A stretch of DNA of 64,000 nt from Sinohyriopsis cumingii (GCA_028554795.2 CM068838.1:93606974-93670973); one strand, 5' to 3'; positions 37,850 through 52,348 are shown, numbered from the stretch's first letter. Notes: generated from the letters alone by a model not told the origin. Made by a program: numbers and translations.

Positions 37850-39780
37850 CCTCCTTTTTATCTACGTCTCTTTTTATATTTTTCTCTCGCCCTCTGTACA
37901 TTTTGTATTCGCCTTCTTTTCTTGGATTTGGTAGTCAATGTTCAATAAAATTATGATAAAACTGCAGTAGCAGGATTTTACCTTTGTTTGGTCTGGAATC
38001 CACCACAGCTGCTGTATTTCACGTCCGTGTGGTTTTCATCACACGAAAGTTGGATCTTAGAGCTAACAACCTTTGACCTATGTTTTAGATCTGTTGTCGG
38101 TGTCGGCATAAACTGTTAGAAGAATTACTTTCGCACTCGTGTTATTTTTATTGCTCATTTGCTTTTGCTGCAAAATTATAAAATTACAAATTTGCCAACT
38201 AGTATCTTAGAGAGCTTTGGTTTATGGTAGATAACGTTCTAAGGTGCATGGAACTCAGAAACATATCATGTAATGGTGACTTATGCCATGCTTTTTGCAT
38301 ACAAGGACTGTATGCATGGTGATTTTGCAGAGCTGCTATCTAATCTAAATATAAACGTTATACTGGTGATAGTGCATCTCTTAAGCAACACTGTACATAG
38401 TCAGAGGTGTTTACTTGGGTTTCCATTACAATTAATCATTATACATACAGATGGAGTTTTACACGATTCCTGATCTTAAATGGAAATAACGATGTAAGTA
38501 AAATAGTATGTATCTTCTGATCGCTGTGACGAGCAACAAATAGTAAAGTATTTGACGGTATGAAAGCCTGAAAAGTATTGGAGGATTTGACAACCTTAAC
38601 TTGTAACACAATGAGATATTGCTTGATTCAAAAAGATGTATTAGAAATGTTGTACTATATATGGAGCCAAATATTTAACAATTTGTTTACATTTCACGAA
38701 AATAGAGCTCATGTGCATATTTCTAACACAGAAATAAATTAATCAATATTTAATCAATGAAACTCAGAATAATGAAACGAAGTGACTTTTAAAAAAGTGG
38801 TTTCATTTTTCACGTGAAGAATGATTTGGAAAGAACTAATTTGATATTGCGTAGGTATATATTTAATCCACTAGTCTAATACATTCATAACTTGTGTTTG
38901 TTTGTTTAACATGTATTAGATGACACTCATATGTAATGTCCACATGTTGTCGCATGCATCACATACATTATAAATGGGAATCAGTACCAAGAGGGTAAAC
39001 AGATGTTATATACATCCAGAAATTTCAGTCTGGGTATGGGATGCTGGCATATGAACTGAACATTTATCCAGAACTAGATCAAAGGTGCAGGCTTAATGGC
39101 TATGTGATTAAGAAACCCATAGGTATATGCCCTTAGATAAAACCGTATTCATTGCAATAAAATATACCACGTTATTAAAACACTAACCACGCAAAAGAGA
39201 CTTATATTTAATGTTTTAGAATCGTTCACATTCTTTTCTCGTTTCCTTATATATTTCTAGTGGGACCACATAACTCATTTGACAAGAATGGGATTTATTT
39301 TGTTCAGTGCTGAAACTTAGCAATGATAAGATATGCCACGCGAGCATTCAGCCTAACAATTATAGAATTAAATATCTGTATATTTAGATATAAGTGGATG
39401 AATAAATACATGTGAAAAAATTACTATATAATTAAAATATTGAAGTATATACAGCCCACATGGAAACAAAAATGTTCCACACGTATAGTACTTAAATCCA
39501 GTCGAGATGACAACTCGACCTTTATCCGGTGACAGTCATTTCATTTGGAATCTCAATATGTAGAAAAAATATATCAGACCTAATAAGTCTATCGAATATA
39601 TAACCTTACTGAATTTAGCGATTTTCAATTTCAGAAGTAAACCGACAGCGTCGTAATCATAACTGGTAAAGACGAAGTCTTTCACCGCATTAAACATGCA
39701 TGTTGTCTGTATAAACGAAACTCAAACATCTATTTATTCCAATTTGAAACAAATCACTATAACAGTTATTTCTTGATTTG
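37850..39780. other. Intron 1 of P450 copy C
   Basis: AT-rich intron between exon 1 and exon 2 with no further gene recognised. Its 3' end (about 39,490-39,790) resembles sequence upstream of exon 2 in copy B (about 36,050-36,330, inverted), in line with duplication. Confidence 0.55.
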
Positions 39781-39787
39781 TTAACAG

Positions 39788-40312
39788 GTATCACAGCAGT
39801 TTCGGGATAAACGTCGAGGAATAAACGGAAATTTAATCTTGTGACTCTACGGAATTTTGGATTCGGGAAGTCAACATTCGAAGCTAAAATTCATACGGAA
39901 ATGAAGTTATTTCTGTCTGAAATAAAACAAAAACTCAACCAAATGCCTTTTCAAATGATGGCCGCTATACAGACAAGGGTCGGAAATGTTATTTCACATC
40001 TCGTTTTCGGTGGCCACTTCAGTCACGAAGATCCTAGGTTTAAAACACTGATGGATGGCTTTAGTTCCTTTCTAAAGTTCGTCTCAGTTGGATCTTCGGT
40101 GATGTTCTGGCCCATATTAAGATTCATTCCAGGGGATTTATTTGGAGTCAAAAACATAACTCGAAAAATGCAAGTGGTAAAAGATTTTGTGAATGAACTC
40201 ACTGAGGAACACGTGAAGAAATTCGATGATGGGAATATCGCTGATTTCGTTGATGCTTTTAGATCAGAAATGAAGAGGGTGGACGACAGAGGAACGAGGA
40301 GTAATTTTGCAA
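39788..40312 (+). pseudogene. P450 exon 2 (copy C), in-frame TAA
   Basis: AG acceptor at 39786-39787, GTAAGG donor at 40313-40318. In the frame set by the rest of the exon, TAA occurs seven codons in, where the split copy has the Asp of SGDTW; the Trp of the helix-C WxxxR is Ser here. The rest is open: TLRNFGFGKSTFEAKIHTEM, NVISHLVFGGHFSHEDPRF, EEHVKKFDDGNIADFVDAF. This long copy shows what the uninterrupted exon looks like and makes the Polinton insertion point plain. Confidence 0.85.
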
Positions 40313-40389
40313 GTAAGGAAACCATTTTATTGCCACTACCAGAATAAGAAAACTAACAAAACAAACGAATACAAAATGCCATAAAAAGC

Positions 40390-40760
40390 AAAGGTATATA
40401 GACAATGTCTTTGATGAGAACGAATCCTTTTCAAGACGAACTATGTCCTTATGAATATTATTTTTAATTTGCTTGTTTTAGTAGGAATATTGTCATTTAT
40501 GAGAATTAGTTCATTTCAGAAGAGGCATTGTCTTTTATGGATTAGTGTATTTGTTAGGACATATTTTATTCTTAATGCAAACGGTGTAGGTTTTGAACTA
40601 AAAATTTTCTTTCATGAGCGAGAGTCCTTTATAGGAGCAATATTTCCTCGTATAAAGAGGTGTGCTTTTTCTATGAGACACATTGTCCTTTATAAATCGG
40701 GGCATTTGTATGAGAGGAACATTAATGTGTCCTTCGAATACGTTGTCCAATCACATTAAC
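40390..40760. repeat. Degenerate short intronic repeats (copy C)
   Basis: Phrases such as CATTGTCCTTTATAAA and TATGTCCTTATGAA recur, the inverse counterpart of the 7.7-8.7 kb array, directly after exon 2 as in the other copies. Confidence 0.5.
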
Positions 40761-41080
40761 GATAGGAGTATAAGTCCAACTAACTCCCGAATCCAGTCCT
40801 CGCAAAGACGAAAATTCATCTTTTCTTTCCATAATATATTGACGAAATCAAATCATTCTTGTTCACTACCTGCCCCTGCTGACTGCACGTGGCACTAGTT
40901 TTACAGTATCTGCAGTAAACTAAGAGATTCTTTCACTCGGACTCTCAAAACCGTCATGATATTTATGTTTGTTTCATCCCATCTATTGAGGCTTACAGTA
41001 ATTTCCGTCTTAGTTTGTCTGCTTTAAAAGGTGACATTGCTATTTATATTTCATTTAATTGTGTATTACTTTATTCCATG

Positions 41081-41082
<2 letters not shown>

Positions 41083-41168
<86 letters not shown>
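41083..41168. repeat. (AT)n microsatellite
   Basis: About 43 uninterrupted AT units. Confidence 0.95.
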
Positions 41169-41173
<5 letters not shown>

Positions 41174-42419
41174 CTATCTAGAAAATCAAGTTCATGACCA
41201 GCCTGTCTGAAGACATATATTTTGTATGCAACGCAATATCTACCTAATATAAATTTTACATTAAATATTCAAATCATTATTATTTAAAGGTAACATATGT
41301 ATTGTAATCTGAGTCTAGGAAGTCATTTTGCAACTTATAAATTCTTAAACCTGTTAACAACTATGAATGTTTTAGAAATGAGACAGACCCACTTCCTGGC
41401 TCTTATATTGTGCCATAGCTTTATATATCAATATTGTTTGCTTGAAAAATTACTCATTCCTACCTTAAAATCCGAAGTGTAATCAATCTTATCTTCTGCT
41501 CAGATTTTAATTTTGGGCGGTATTTTTTTTATTTACGCTATTCACTTGAATTACAAAGTGCTGAGTAACACTTAACCAATATTCTGGAATTAGAGTGAAT
41601 TCAGTCAAGTGCAGTTTTGGATTATATTATTATGATACGCCAAAAACTGTGAACACATCACCACATTCCAGGTCATTGGAACATTAGGACATTCAAGACT
41701 ATTGACACATCAACACATTCAATATTATAATCTATTTGGAACAACTCCGGCATTGAAGTGGAACTCTATTCATTAGGACATGTGATAAAAGGTTTAGGAC
41801 TGTTTGGGATTTAATTCACGATACTGTAAGTTCTTTTTCAATTTCACTTTTTATTATAGGGAAGTACATCATTGTGTTGAATTTTCAATATGTGTTGGTT
41901 TTCGCTCCTTTACGTTTCTGAGATTAAGACAAGATACTCGTAACAAGAAACGTATTGTTTTTTCTTCTTCCTATTTCGAGCATATTTAAATGAATTTGTT
42001 GTACCTAAGTGAACTTAGTCTCTGCGTTATGAGACATCAAAGTGCATGTCTTTATATCACTAGAAAAACGTGTTTGCAGTTCGTGTTCACGGACACTATT
42101 TATTTAACAGTTCTAGCACAGAGCGTGTCTCTGACATTGTTAACGTAGTTAACTATTAATCTTTCTTTATTTTGTTCCTTCGTCATTTCAGAACATTCAG
42201 TGATGATAAAATTTTATATGTGTAATATATTCAACGCCAGCGAAGCTTTACATGATTCTTGCTTCTCCTTTGCAAACTGTTCATTGTCGGATATACGCAG
42301 CATGTGCGTCAATTTCTCTGAGATTACACTGTTGACAGTTCTAAGGAAAAAAACAAAGAATATGGATAAAGATACAATGTAAAATGCTGAAAGTACTGAT
42401 GTATTTATCACTGAAATTC

Positions 42420-44900
42420 ATGATGTATGTAGTCCTGCCTGGCGAGTGACGCCATTGACCCCATCCCACAACGAAGATGCGTGGAAAATTACCTACTGAT
42501 ACTGTTACACCTAGATGATCGAGGAAGCTGTCACTTCCCCAACACCATATACGCCGTCTCTTGAGCTACTAGTGGGTTATTCTGTACAGCAGACGACATC
42601 AGAGGTGATTAGTTATAAATGAATGTTTCCCATTCCATCCGACTTATTCTGTTTTATGCGAGAATTTAGGCAGTCTGAGGAAGTTTCCACCAACTTCAAG
42701 GTGGTCCATGGTGCGTAAGTCCCAACGCCCTGCATGTTCGAGCACGGCCTTAGGCATTATAAGCAGGGGAGTATGAATGGTATGAATAAGCTGTGCCCTG
42801 TAGCATCATCTCCAGGTGATGACGTAACGGCTTTCGATCTTAACGTCTGACCATCAGCCCATACTTCTCAGTGATCGTATGGGTTATGTTGTGTATCATT
42901 TCACGACATGGAAATTTAGCTTTTCCGCGATCGTATAGATAGATCCGTGGTCTCTCCTATCATGACCACTTCTCTGGCTGTACCACTGCATATACTACCT
43001 TCCGTACGAGGGACTCCTGTTCCAATCGGTTCTGATTCGACATGCCCTCGGTACCGATCTGGCAACTGCATCCTTCTGATACGGCAAGCCGCTTGCTTCT
43101 GGTGCATCCTCTTGGACTGTACCGTTATAGCCTTAGAGATGATTGCCTACTCCTTTGGGAAAGCATTATCGGGAATTAGATCTTGATTCCAAACAGGATG
43201 ACCCACATATTGGGTGTTATCATAAACCTGAAATTATAGATGTAAAGCAGCTACAGAGGAACTTTATCGAGTAGTGTCGAACTCAGAATGTCCACCATCT
43301 CACTCTGTTACAGCTGATAAGGACGATGAGGAAATCAGTCGCCCGCTTCATCTCTTGTAATCGCAAACCAAGGAACATGACGTCAATTTTATTCCCTTCC
43401 GTTCGGCTTAAGCATACGTTATGTGGCTTTTAAAATAGTATTCAACTCTATCGCCTTCATGTTCCGTGAGACAGCATTTACTCCCACGGCGGCGTACTTC
43501 TATGAAGTCCTCGAGAAACATACGGTAGATTGTATTTTATTCAAATAATAGAACCAATACATTTAACTGTAACATCATCTACGCTTTATTATCGGAAAAA
43601 ATTGTCCGATATTGTTACACTCAAAGATGCATTTTAGTACTCACTTCAACCTCGTACGTCTTCCCAGCCTCGAGTGGTCTGAGACGTCAATCTAGCAGAG
43701 CATATATCTATCAGGAAATGGGTTACAGATATGGAGTTTCTGCATCTCCTCGGATTATTTAATACAGCAAAGGCTTTTTGTCCTGCTCGGTTGCATCTAC
43801 ACGCGCGCATTGCAGATGACGTGCTCCTGCAATAGCGACCGTTTCGAATAGTTCCCCAACCATGCGGTTGTTTACCAGATTTGCTTGCTACGGGGGCCAC
43901 CAATGATCGATATTTTCGCAAGCAGCTGGAATCTAAAACTGCCCATAGTAGTTTATCCGGTACCCGATCTCAAAGTTTCGTCAGTCGACGCTCGATTCTC
44001 TCATTTGGGAGAAACTGGATCCACGATATTTTCGATCTAGCAATAGATCTACCCAATAATATCCAGGCGTAGCAGAATCTTATCATACAGCACCGGACCC
44101 ACGTGTTTCATCCTTGCCCTTACTGCATATTTCTTTGTGTTTAGTCCTTTTCTGGAGAACCTTTCAGCAAAATAAATTTAGTCATCCAGTTTTAGAAAGA
44201 AGTACACTAGCTAGAACACCTGCCTTAAAGGCGTAGGAACTGAAGTGGCTTAGTTTTAGTGACTGATGCAATGGCACAAACATCGTCACTTTGGGTTTGT
44301 CTGCCCCACAAATAGCTAACTATTTTTTGTTTGTCTGTTCGAGGGGAAACTTTTTTCTCCTATAACTCTTAAGGGCTATCATTTCGGAGGCGTTCCATCA
44401 TCATGTTTGAGAGGATCTTGGTCATGCCTATGATCCCTTGGACTTGACCAATCGTGAGGTCCACTGGCCTAAATCACTCACTTTGTTTATGAAGTGGAAT
44501 TTTTATAGGTTCTAACGTGGCTGAATTACACATTTCGAGTAATTAGACATGACATCGCTGAAGTTCCTCTCATACAAAACCAGTTTCCTTATAGATTTAA
44601 CATCTACACTCAGAGTCAATGTATCACATGCCCTCTGTTGATTTAATATACCTTCAGTCTTAATCAGATACCTCTGCGGTCTTTATGACGCAAATCGGTT
44701 TCGTCGCCAAAGAACGGGTTGCCGTCAGTGTCCAATCAAGACATCAGCATACGTCCTCTCTGTAGACCAAGCACATACGCTATAACTATCTGAAGCTGAC
44801 TTGTCCAGTTCGTGGATCTAGTAGACGACTACCCCTTAATCCCTCTCATCGTGGCTGAAGTGTTTCAAACATAAGTTTATTGGAATAAAAAGTGTTACCA
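42420..44900. other. Block of different composition, possible old transposon
   Basis: GC content is visibly higher than in the flanks. Short minus-strand peptides such as NNPLVAQETAYMVLG (near 42,560) could fit a Helitron-type helicase segment, but the reading is broken and short. No ends, LTRs or catalytic motifs are seen. Confidence 0.3.
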
Positions 44901-47559
44901 GGTTACTTTGCTCTCTGGCTAAATTTACAGATGCCCTTCTCTATAATAAGGGTCTTGTAAGTTTATTCAGATGTGAGGAAGACATTGCATTTTACCGATG
45001 AGGATATGGTATTTGTTACATTATGTGGGACAATGGCAGTTTGAGGTTTGCGAATGATAGGCTCACTCAGTGTGCTGGACTAATTTGCTGAAATACTGTT
45101 ATATTGAAAGAAACATATAACCTCCTCAGATTGCAAATTAAAATATCCAATTTGAATTAAATTCATTTCAAGGGAAAAACCTACTATACCGAAATAATAT
45201 GTCATTCAATGTGACAATCCGATTAAATTATATCAAGGTGGGTTTACGCAAAGAAAACATGACGCTATTTGTGCATCTCATTTTTATTTTTTTGTGTGTC
45301 GTTGATGCAAGCCAGTGATTTACAAGCACACATACACACATGTATTCTTATTGAAAAAGTCCACATGACACTTTGCTCACAAGAAATTTAAGTTGAAACG
45401 TAAACATCGATATAGTTTATAGGTATTTCTACGATGAACAAATATATTTTTCTTATCCGTTCCAAATTATCTCGATTTCATAAGTATTAAATGACCATTC
45501 ATGTAAATTTCTAGCCGTCATCCATTCTGCGGATATTAATTATGCTCATTTCCTTGACCTATGGGTGTTCTTGCTTTCTAGACCCTTCATTTGGTTACCT
45601 CTCACTCAGTTGCTCACCATGTATGTAAGTAGACTGGTGCCAAAAGTCCCCCCTCTAATTTGAAAATGAAGATATTGACTAGAACGCACGATCGAAAGTT
45701 AATATTTGTAATGCGAAACGTGAGAAAAAGCTTTATCTCTATCGCCATTGTCCACTATCCAAAACATGCGTTGTGTTTTGCACTCTTGCACAATATAATA
45801 TACTTCTTGTTGCATTCTTGCTTTCGAGATAGAAGAGAAAAGAATATTGCATTCATACCCAACCCACGTTTCCTTCACCATCTGCAGACTAATGAATGTA
45901 TAATAATTCAAATACACTTAACGTGTTTGGTTGTATATATAATTCTTTCGCATAATGGTCATATTTGGTGAAACTTAGTTCGGAATGTTTAACTCATTAA
46001 TGGTTTCAGTTTTATCCAGGGTTATTCAGGATCTCGAAATGAAACATTCGACTCCACAGGAAACGCTTTTATCATTATGTTCCTTTTAAGTGTGATTCAC
46101 TTTCGATAAAATTAGCAGACTGAAAAAGTAAAATATATATTATGTAGTCAAATATTAATGACGTGGAGTAACTAATTATGTAATTCTTTCTCCTTCCGAA
46201 ATCTCTGTCTCTTTGGTTCACCAAGTTTTCCCCTGTATGAACCATGTGCCATTATTTGAAGAGCAGTTACCGCTTAATGAATATTAATAAGACTTACGAG
46301 GCATTGTGACTATTTGGAATTTGCGAATAACATATCTACTATAGCTATATCAACAGAACACCATTTTCAATAATGTACGAAAAAAATGTTTGCAATAATA
46401 TATAGTGAAACGTATTTTCAGATTCTTGACATATAAAACAAGTCTTTGAAGAATGTCGATTCTTTTTACGAGCTTGGTCAGTCTTTTATTTTCCACCAAC
46501 ACCTAGCATGACTATATCCTCACATCACAAACGCATGTACGTGAGCTTGCGCGCTAATCCGACAAAAAGTGTTTCTTTGCTGCGCCCATACAAGAAGATA
46601 TTAACTTGGGGTAGAAGAATTTAACTAATATCAACATTGATATAAACTTTTATTATCATACCACTATACCACTCATGATTACGGTTTCAAATCCCAAAAC
46701 CATACGGTGCAGCCTCTTACACGAAGATTTCATTTCGCTAATAAACATTCGAACCTTTACCCGAATTTCACTGTCGGTAAATCAGGGATGTTCAGAATAT
46801 GTGGCCAGAGTCGCAAATTAAGACGTAACGAGATTACCATTTCACACATGTGTTTTCATTCTATTGGTGATTTCACCTCGTAGCTGTTGTTCTGATTCGA
46901 ATATGCTTACGTGTAGTTAACAAAGAGGTTCTGCCATAGTTCTTCTATTAATAAGGTTATTATTAGTATTATTGTTTGATGGCTCGGCCTTCGTCAGGTG
47001 CAGCCATCAAACACACTATCCAATTATTGATATTACTTATACAACAGTCATCCATTCCTCTTTCAGGTGAACCGTGCGATTGTGCATTATTGAGGCCTGG
47101 TTTTACGTCTGTGTGAAATTATACTGACTAGGCCATGGAATAATGTCTGAAACGATCATTCTTTTCATATTCATTTGTATGTAGGGCGCCAATCATGAGC
47201 TTCGCAAAAGGTAACACATACACACTCGCAGATATATTTGGAGCTTTAGTACGTGTACTAAATAGCCGCTGTTAGTTCTCTGGAACATAACGAGTTTGAA
47301 GCGTTTCGTAATCCTGCGTCAGGTATCATTTATACTTCCGCACTTACACAAGGATATTTTGTGCAATATTTGTCAGCCTTTTGCTTGTAAAACCCTTGAC
47401 AACTATGATGATTTATAACTCAAAGCAGATGCGTTTGGGCAATCTGGATTACTGCCATTTAAGAGTACAGGTATTAAACCGCTTACATCTTTCGTTACCG
47501 GAATTGGTTTGGCTTGGGTTTTTGAGGGAGTAGAACATACATTTTTAGATACAGATACA

Positions 47560-48210
47560 AATAGATTTTGGTAAATGCATTAAAGAAAATTCTAACTGGA
47601 CGCACGTTTTATTCAACAACGCGTCCCAAGCTAAACCAGTTCCGGTGAAGAAAGCTGTGAGTGTTTAATGCTTGTACTCGCGAAAGGCCATACCTCAGAT
47701 CTCATCAAATTCATTTGCTTTTATACAGCGTTTCTGGGGCCAGTGGGTAATTATTGTGGCTGCTTTGAAGATGTTCCAAGGTATTACAGGTCAATATAAA
47801 AGATGCATCCGAAGTTTCCGTTTTCATTATACTCTCGTATGCATTATTCACTTGCACTAATGATAATTCCGTTTAAATTCACTGACCGGCATGGTATGCA
47901 TTATTGCCTACAAGCTGCATGTTTCAAGTAGATGGAGGAATCGTTTGGGACAGAGGGATCGTGTCCGTGAAATAGTGGATTGGTGGAATCAGCGTATGGG
48001 TGGCTCGCCATCAAAATCGCATCATAAAATCAACGTTTCACAAACAGAATTTTGTAAATGCATTCAACAACTTCAGCTGGACGCACGTTTTATTCAACAG
48101 TGCGTCTACGCAAAGCCAATTATGGTGAAGAAAGATGTGTGCTGTTTAATGCTTGTACTCGCGAATGACCGTACCCCAGATCTCCTCAAATACATCTGCT
48201 TTCAAATATA
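47560..48210. repeat. Direct repeat pair, ~150 bp, 490 bp apart
   Basis: Sequence at about 47,568-47,715 (GTAAATGCATT, GGACGCACGTTTTATTCAAC, TTTAATGCTTGTACTCGCGA) recurs at about 48,052-48,205 with roughly 80% identity. The second copy is open in frame with MVCIIAYKLHVSSRWRNRLG upstream (from 47,891). The family is not recognised. Confidence 0.6.
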
Positions 48211-49497
48211 GATCATGATAGTTGCCAAGGGTTTTACAAGCAAAAGGCTGACGATGCATTGTCTGAGTTTACGATGTCTTTTGCAGACATACTTCAGGAG
48301 ACAACCGCAAAAGGATTGCCTCTGTGGGTGGTGACGGGGTTTCAGCAGACTTGTACATCCGCGCATGTATTCGTACAGACACTCCTTTGCAGGTGAATTA
48401 ACTGAATGATTTGGTATGTAATCTTTAAACAGTCATTGCTAAGGTTGCTAAATTTTGAAATAATATATGCAGTAAGTGAATCAGTGACAATAACAGCTGA
48501 ATACTGGGAAGACGTTCTCAATCATTACCAACCACGTGTGTTTTTACGGCCTGCATAGCCCACGTGGGAATCTTGATATAATACTGCGATGCTATTTCAG
48601 GTAGTTGCTTCACGGTTAACTGAGGCGCCTCTGGAGAAACTCAGAAAATTACAAGTATGTCAGTTTGTCTCATTCTCTTTGGCATTTGTATTCCACGCTC
48701 TCGCCCTAGTTGCTTTAGTTGATGTTGTCGTTTATTGCTACAATCATAAATTCGGCGAGTCTTCGTCAGCACGCAATAATACTTGCGGACAGATGTTTCT
48801 GGTAAGGACAGATGAACATGCCGCTATTCTCAGTTACCACCTTTAAGACATAATCTAGAATCAAACCCAACACACAACGCCAGCAAAATCACAGACATGT
48901 GCGTATATATCATGTAGCTAAGTTATTCATTTATTGTAATCTGAAAAAGTGGGCAAATGGCATTCAAATAAATAGTCGCGAAGTCTGAATAATCAGTTAC
49001 AAGTATATCTGCAACATTTTGTAAAATTTGTCTTAAAACAATGTCGACCCAATTAAACTCAATAATAGTTACCTGGCTAAAACCTTAAATGGTGTGTGTA
49101 AGAAAAGGCCTTTAATAGTGGTCGGCCGGTTTACCACCCGAACGTTGATATAAATCATGACATTATTTAGTGGATAGTGGATGCGTATGTGTTTGTATCT
49201 ATACTCGCTTCATACTTGCTTCTTGCTAGTGCCAGAACTTGTAAAGACATCGATGGTTCTGTCACATTTCAGAAGCGTGTATATAATAACCAGTTGTTTG
49301 GTTACTGATCAACGCTGAAGTCTTCTAATCTACACAATTAACCTCTAATAGTTTCGTCTCATAATAACTATGATTGGCGGACATGAGTAGCCATGTGATG
49401 TGAGGACAACGTCATGAATTTGATGTGACACGCTTTGACCTTAATTACCAACACATGTGTATCATTTTGCATTCAATGACATATTTTCGTCTTTCAG

Positions 49498-49938
49498 GGG
49501 ATTATTTAGCAGCTATAGTAATGGATCTTTTTATTGCAGGAACGGAGACTACATCAACCACAATCACATGGGCTTCATTCTACTTGGCAACAAGACCTGA
49601 TATACAAAATCGGATCTCTGAAGAAATTAAAGACAATGTTGGGACTGAGAGACTCTCATCGATGCAGGATGAGCAGAGCCTCGTTTATACCGAGGCATTC
49701 ATAATGGAAGTTTTAAGAATGTCCACCATCGTAATTTTAAACATAGCACATGCTCCAGTGACGGACGTTTGCATTCGTGGTTACAACATTCCCAAAGGCA
49801 TGCGAATTGTACCAGACATCCACTCTGTTCTGTCGGATACTAGAGTTTGGGGTGATCCTGAGAACTTCAGACCGGAGAGGTTCGTCAGTGAGGAGGGAAG
49901 ATTGTTGAGACAAGACAAATTCATTCCGTTCTTCACTG
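49498..49938 (+). pseudogene. P450 exon 3 (copy D): I-helix to heme loop
   Basis: After a TTTCAG acceptor, reads DYLAAIVMDLFIAGTETTST (I-helix, oxygen-binding AG-x-E-T-T), TEAFIMEVLRMST (K-helix E-x-x-R intact), and WGDPENFRPERF, ending FFTG before GTAAAG. The exon itself has no stop. It probably belongs to the same gene as exons 1 and 2 upstream, which carry stops, and to the damaged exon 4 at 50,538, hence the pseudogene label. Confidence 0.82.
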
Positions 49939-50537
49939 GTAAAGTTTGACTGAAAATTTATATTTCAAGATTCCGAACAATTTCCGTTCTTCTTCCCGAG
50001 CAATGTGTTTGAGCATGAAATCATATACATTAAATTTTCTACAAAAATGAAAGGTAATGATGTTAGAGAAAAAAATTAATCAGTTCTCTCCTTTGCAAAT
50101 CAGCAAAAGATCCAACATTAACATTGTTTGATGGAAATGAATTTTATTTTAAGATAAACTTTGTATATGTATAACAATGCCGGACATTTGTTAAACGCTA
50201 GTTAGGTACAAATAAAAGAGTAAATAACAACTTGCTAAAAAAATTACTAGCTTAAACAGGAACCTTACATGGATGTCAAATTTTTCTACAGCATGGTGGG
50301 TTCGATTTTGGGAACAAAAGAATTTTATGTATGTATATATAATGTGTGTGTGTGTGAGTGAGAAAGAGAGAAAGAGATAAAGAGTCTCTGTCCATTTGCT
50401 GCAAACATCGCCGATTTAATGCGCTAATCGCATTGATGCATCGCCCATTCAAGTCAAAAGACCGTTTCAATTTATGAGTTCAAATAAACCATTTAATGTC
50501 TGACCAACCGCCTTATTGACCCTTTCTAAAATTTCAC

Positions 50538-50734
50538 GGAGATGGAACTGTCTCGGTGAGTCCTTGGCACAAATGGAGCTGTTTCTTTTCATCAGTGCTC
50601 TTGTCCAGAGATTTGTGCTAATGCTAGAGAAACACGCGAAACTGGATATTAAAGATGTGTATGGAATCTTCGTCGCTACTCATTCACCTAAACCTTTCTA
50701 CATTCGGGCTATTCTGAGACATGATGAAGCATGA
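50538..50734 (+). pseudogene. P450 exon 4 (copy D), acceptor and heme loop damaged
   Basis: Reads WNCLGESLAQMELFLFISAL and [12 protein letters not shown] up to TGA. Compared with the exon at 62,384-62,580, where TTTCTAG precedes GGAGAAGAAGC, this copy has TTTCAC in place of TTTCTAG, so the AG acceptor is lost, and the conserved heme-loop Arg two residues before the axial Cys is Trp. The axial Cys is kept. Both changes point to loss of function. Confidence 0.8.
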
Positions 50735-51104
50735 TACGGAACATTTTATGGAATTATGACACACTTTAATGTCTACAGGTTGTATAGCATATTAGGTTTT
50801 ATGTATCATGATATATAGATTTATTAATGTTCGCTGTTCCATGTTTGGGTGCGTGTCTGTGTCCATTCTTCCGCTTAAACATTTTTGAGATGAGAAATAT
50901 GTTTGCATTATGTACAACGTTTTAATAAACATTTAAAACACGTGTCTTGAAATGTTCATCCATTTCTTAACTTTATTTGCCTTAGTACTATTTTCCCTCA
51001 CCAAACTAGATATTTTTAATTTAATTCCTTGACACCATCGTTTATGTCATCTCCCATTTACTGTTTCACTCTCTCGCACATGAGTATTTTGTACAGACAT
51101 GTAT

Positions 51105-51975
51105 TAGTATAATAATAATAATAATAATAACAATAATAATAATAATAATAATAATTATAATAATAATAATAATGAGGACTTTGTATAGCGCCTAATCTTT
51201 AGAAGCTCTAAGCGCTTTACAACATTAGACAACACCTATAAGATAATATAAAAAAAACATTTAAATATATGATTACAAAAACAATTACCGTGAAATTAGA
51301 AAACATGCAACACATGCTGAGAATATTTAAGGTAGGAACCATTATTAGGTCTTTAAGCTTGTTCTTGCAGTCGAAATAAGTGAGTTTTGAGAACACTCTT
51401 GAATGAGATCACTGTGTTTTTGTGTCTAAGTTCAGTGGGCAATTAATTCCACATTGCTGTGCCCCGGTACTGAACCACATTAAGGTTGTATCATGAATGC
51501 CAAATGCATGCTGGAGACGGTGAAGTAATGTATCATGGTGTGTTGTGTCAAATGCTGCAGACAAATCAAAGAGGGTGAAGACTTTAATCTCTCCACTATC
51601 CAAAGCAGAGAGAATATCATTAACTACTTTTAGAGGAGTAGTTTCAGTTCTGCGGCAAGGGCGATATGCATATTGTACATTGCTGAAAATACTGTTTGAA
51701 TTTAGATGAGACACAAGCTGGGATAGAAAAAACCTTTTCTGAGATTTTTTATATGAAAGGGAGATTAGAAACTGACCGGTAGATCTTTAAATCGTTATGT
51801 TCTAGTGTTGGTTTCTTCAGCAGAGGCTTTATAATGGCAGTTTTGAAAATTGATAGAAATGCAGTTTTAGACATCGTGGTATTTTTCATATGCATGTCAA
51901 AACTGTCTAAATGCTGCTTGTAATCAACGCGAGTAATATTGACTCTTTTGATGAAAAGCTTTATCTCCATTACTT
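51105..51975 (-). mobile_element. Truncated non-LTR retrotransposon (CR1/L2-like)
   Basis: Minus strand reads a reverse-transcriptase piece, HNDLKIYRSVSNLPF, then AYRPCRRTETTPLKVVNDIL and FTLFDLSAAFDTTHHDTLLH (finger and palm motif A with the catalytic Asp), then runs directly into the 3' tail. The tail has GCGCTTAGAGCTTCTAAAGA and ends in ATT repeats (about 51,108-51,172). Central RT and C-terminal parts are deleted. Confidence 0.8.
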
Positions 51976-52241
51976 GTTAATGTTTAAGTAGATTGTAATA
52001 TTCACCATTCTGTACATTCAGCATATGTCACTTTCTTTTTGCTCCATTTATTTTGTTACCACAGTCAGTTAATGTATGTGAGCCTGGAATACTAGTTTGT
52101 TTTTAATTAGCCAATTGCATAAATACTTACAGAGGGAACTGAACGCTTACTACATTATCTTTGTGCGTTATGATCAAACCATCAGGAATTCCACCTACTA
52201 CCGGAACCTCTGCAATATACAATATATCCCCAATATACCTA

Positions 52242-52348
<107 letters not shown>

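Larger units (their letters stand above)
40770..49490. other. Long intron 2 of P450 copy C/D
   Basis: Nearly 9 kb between exons 2 and 3 of one plus-strand gene. It holds an (AT)n microsatellite, a less AT-rich block at 42.4-44.9 kb, direct repeats at 47.56 and 48.05 kb, and otherwise AT-rich sequence without recognisable genes. Confidence 0.55.

Noticed and set aside
45660..45971. 103-codon plus-strand frame in the long P450 intron
   Set aside because: No domain, start context or neighbour supports it; frames of this length are expected by chance.
46960..47030. Short inverted repeat GTTTGATGGCT / AGCCATCAAAC as a tRNA-like or terminator structure
   Set aside because: It is only an 11-bp stem without other tRNA features or an adjacent gene.
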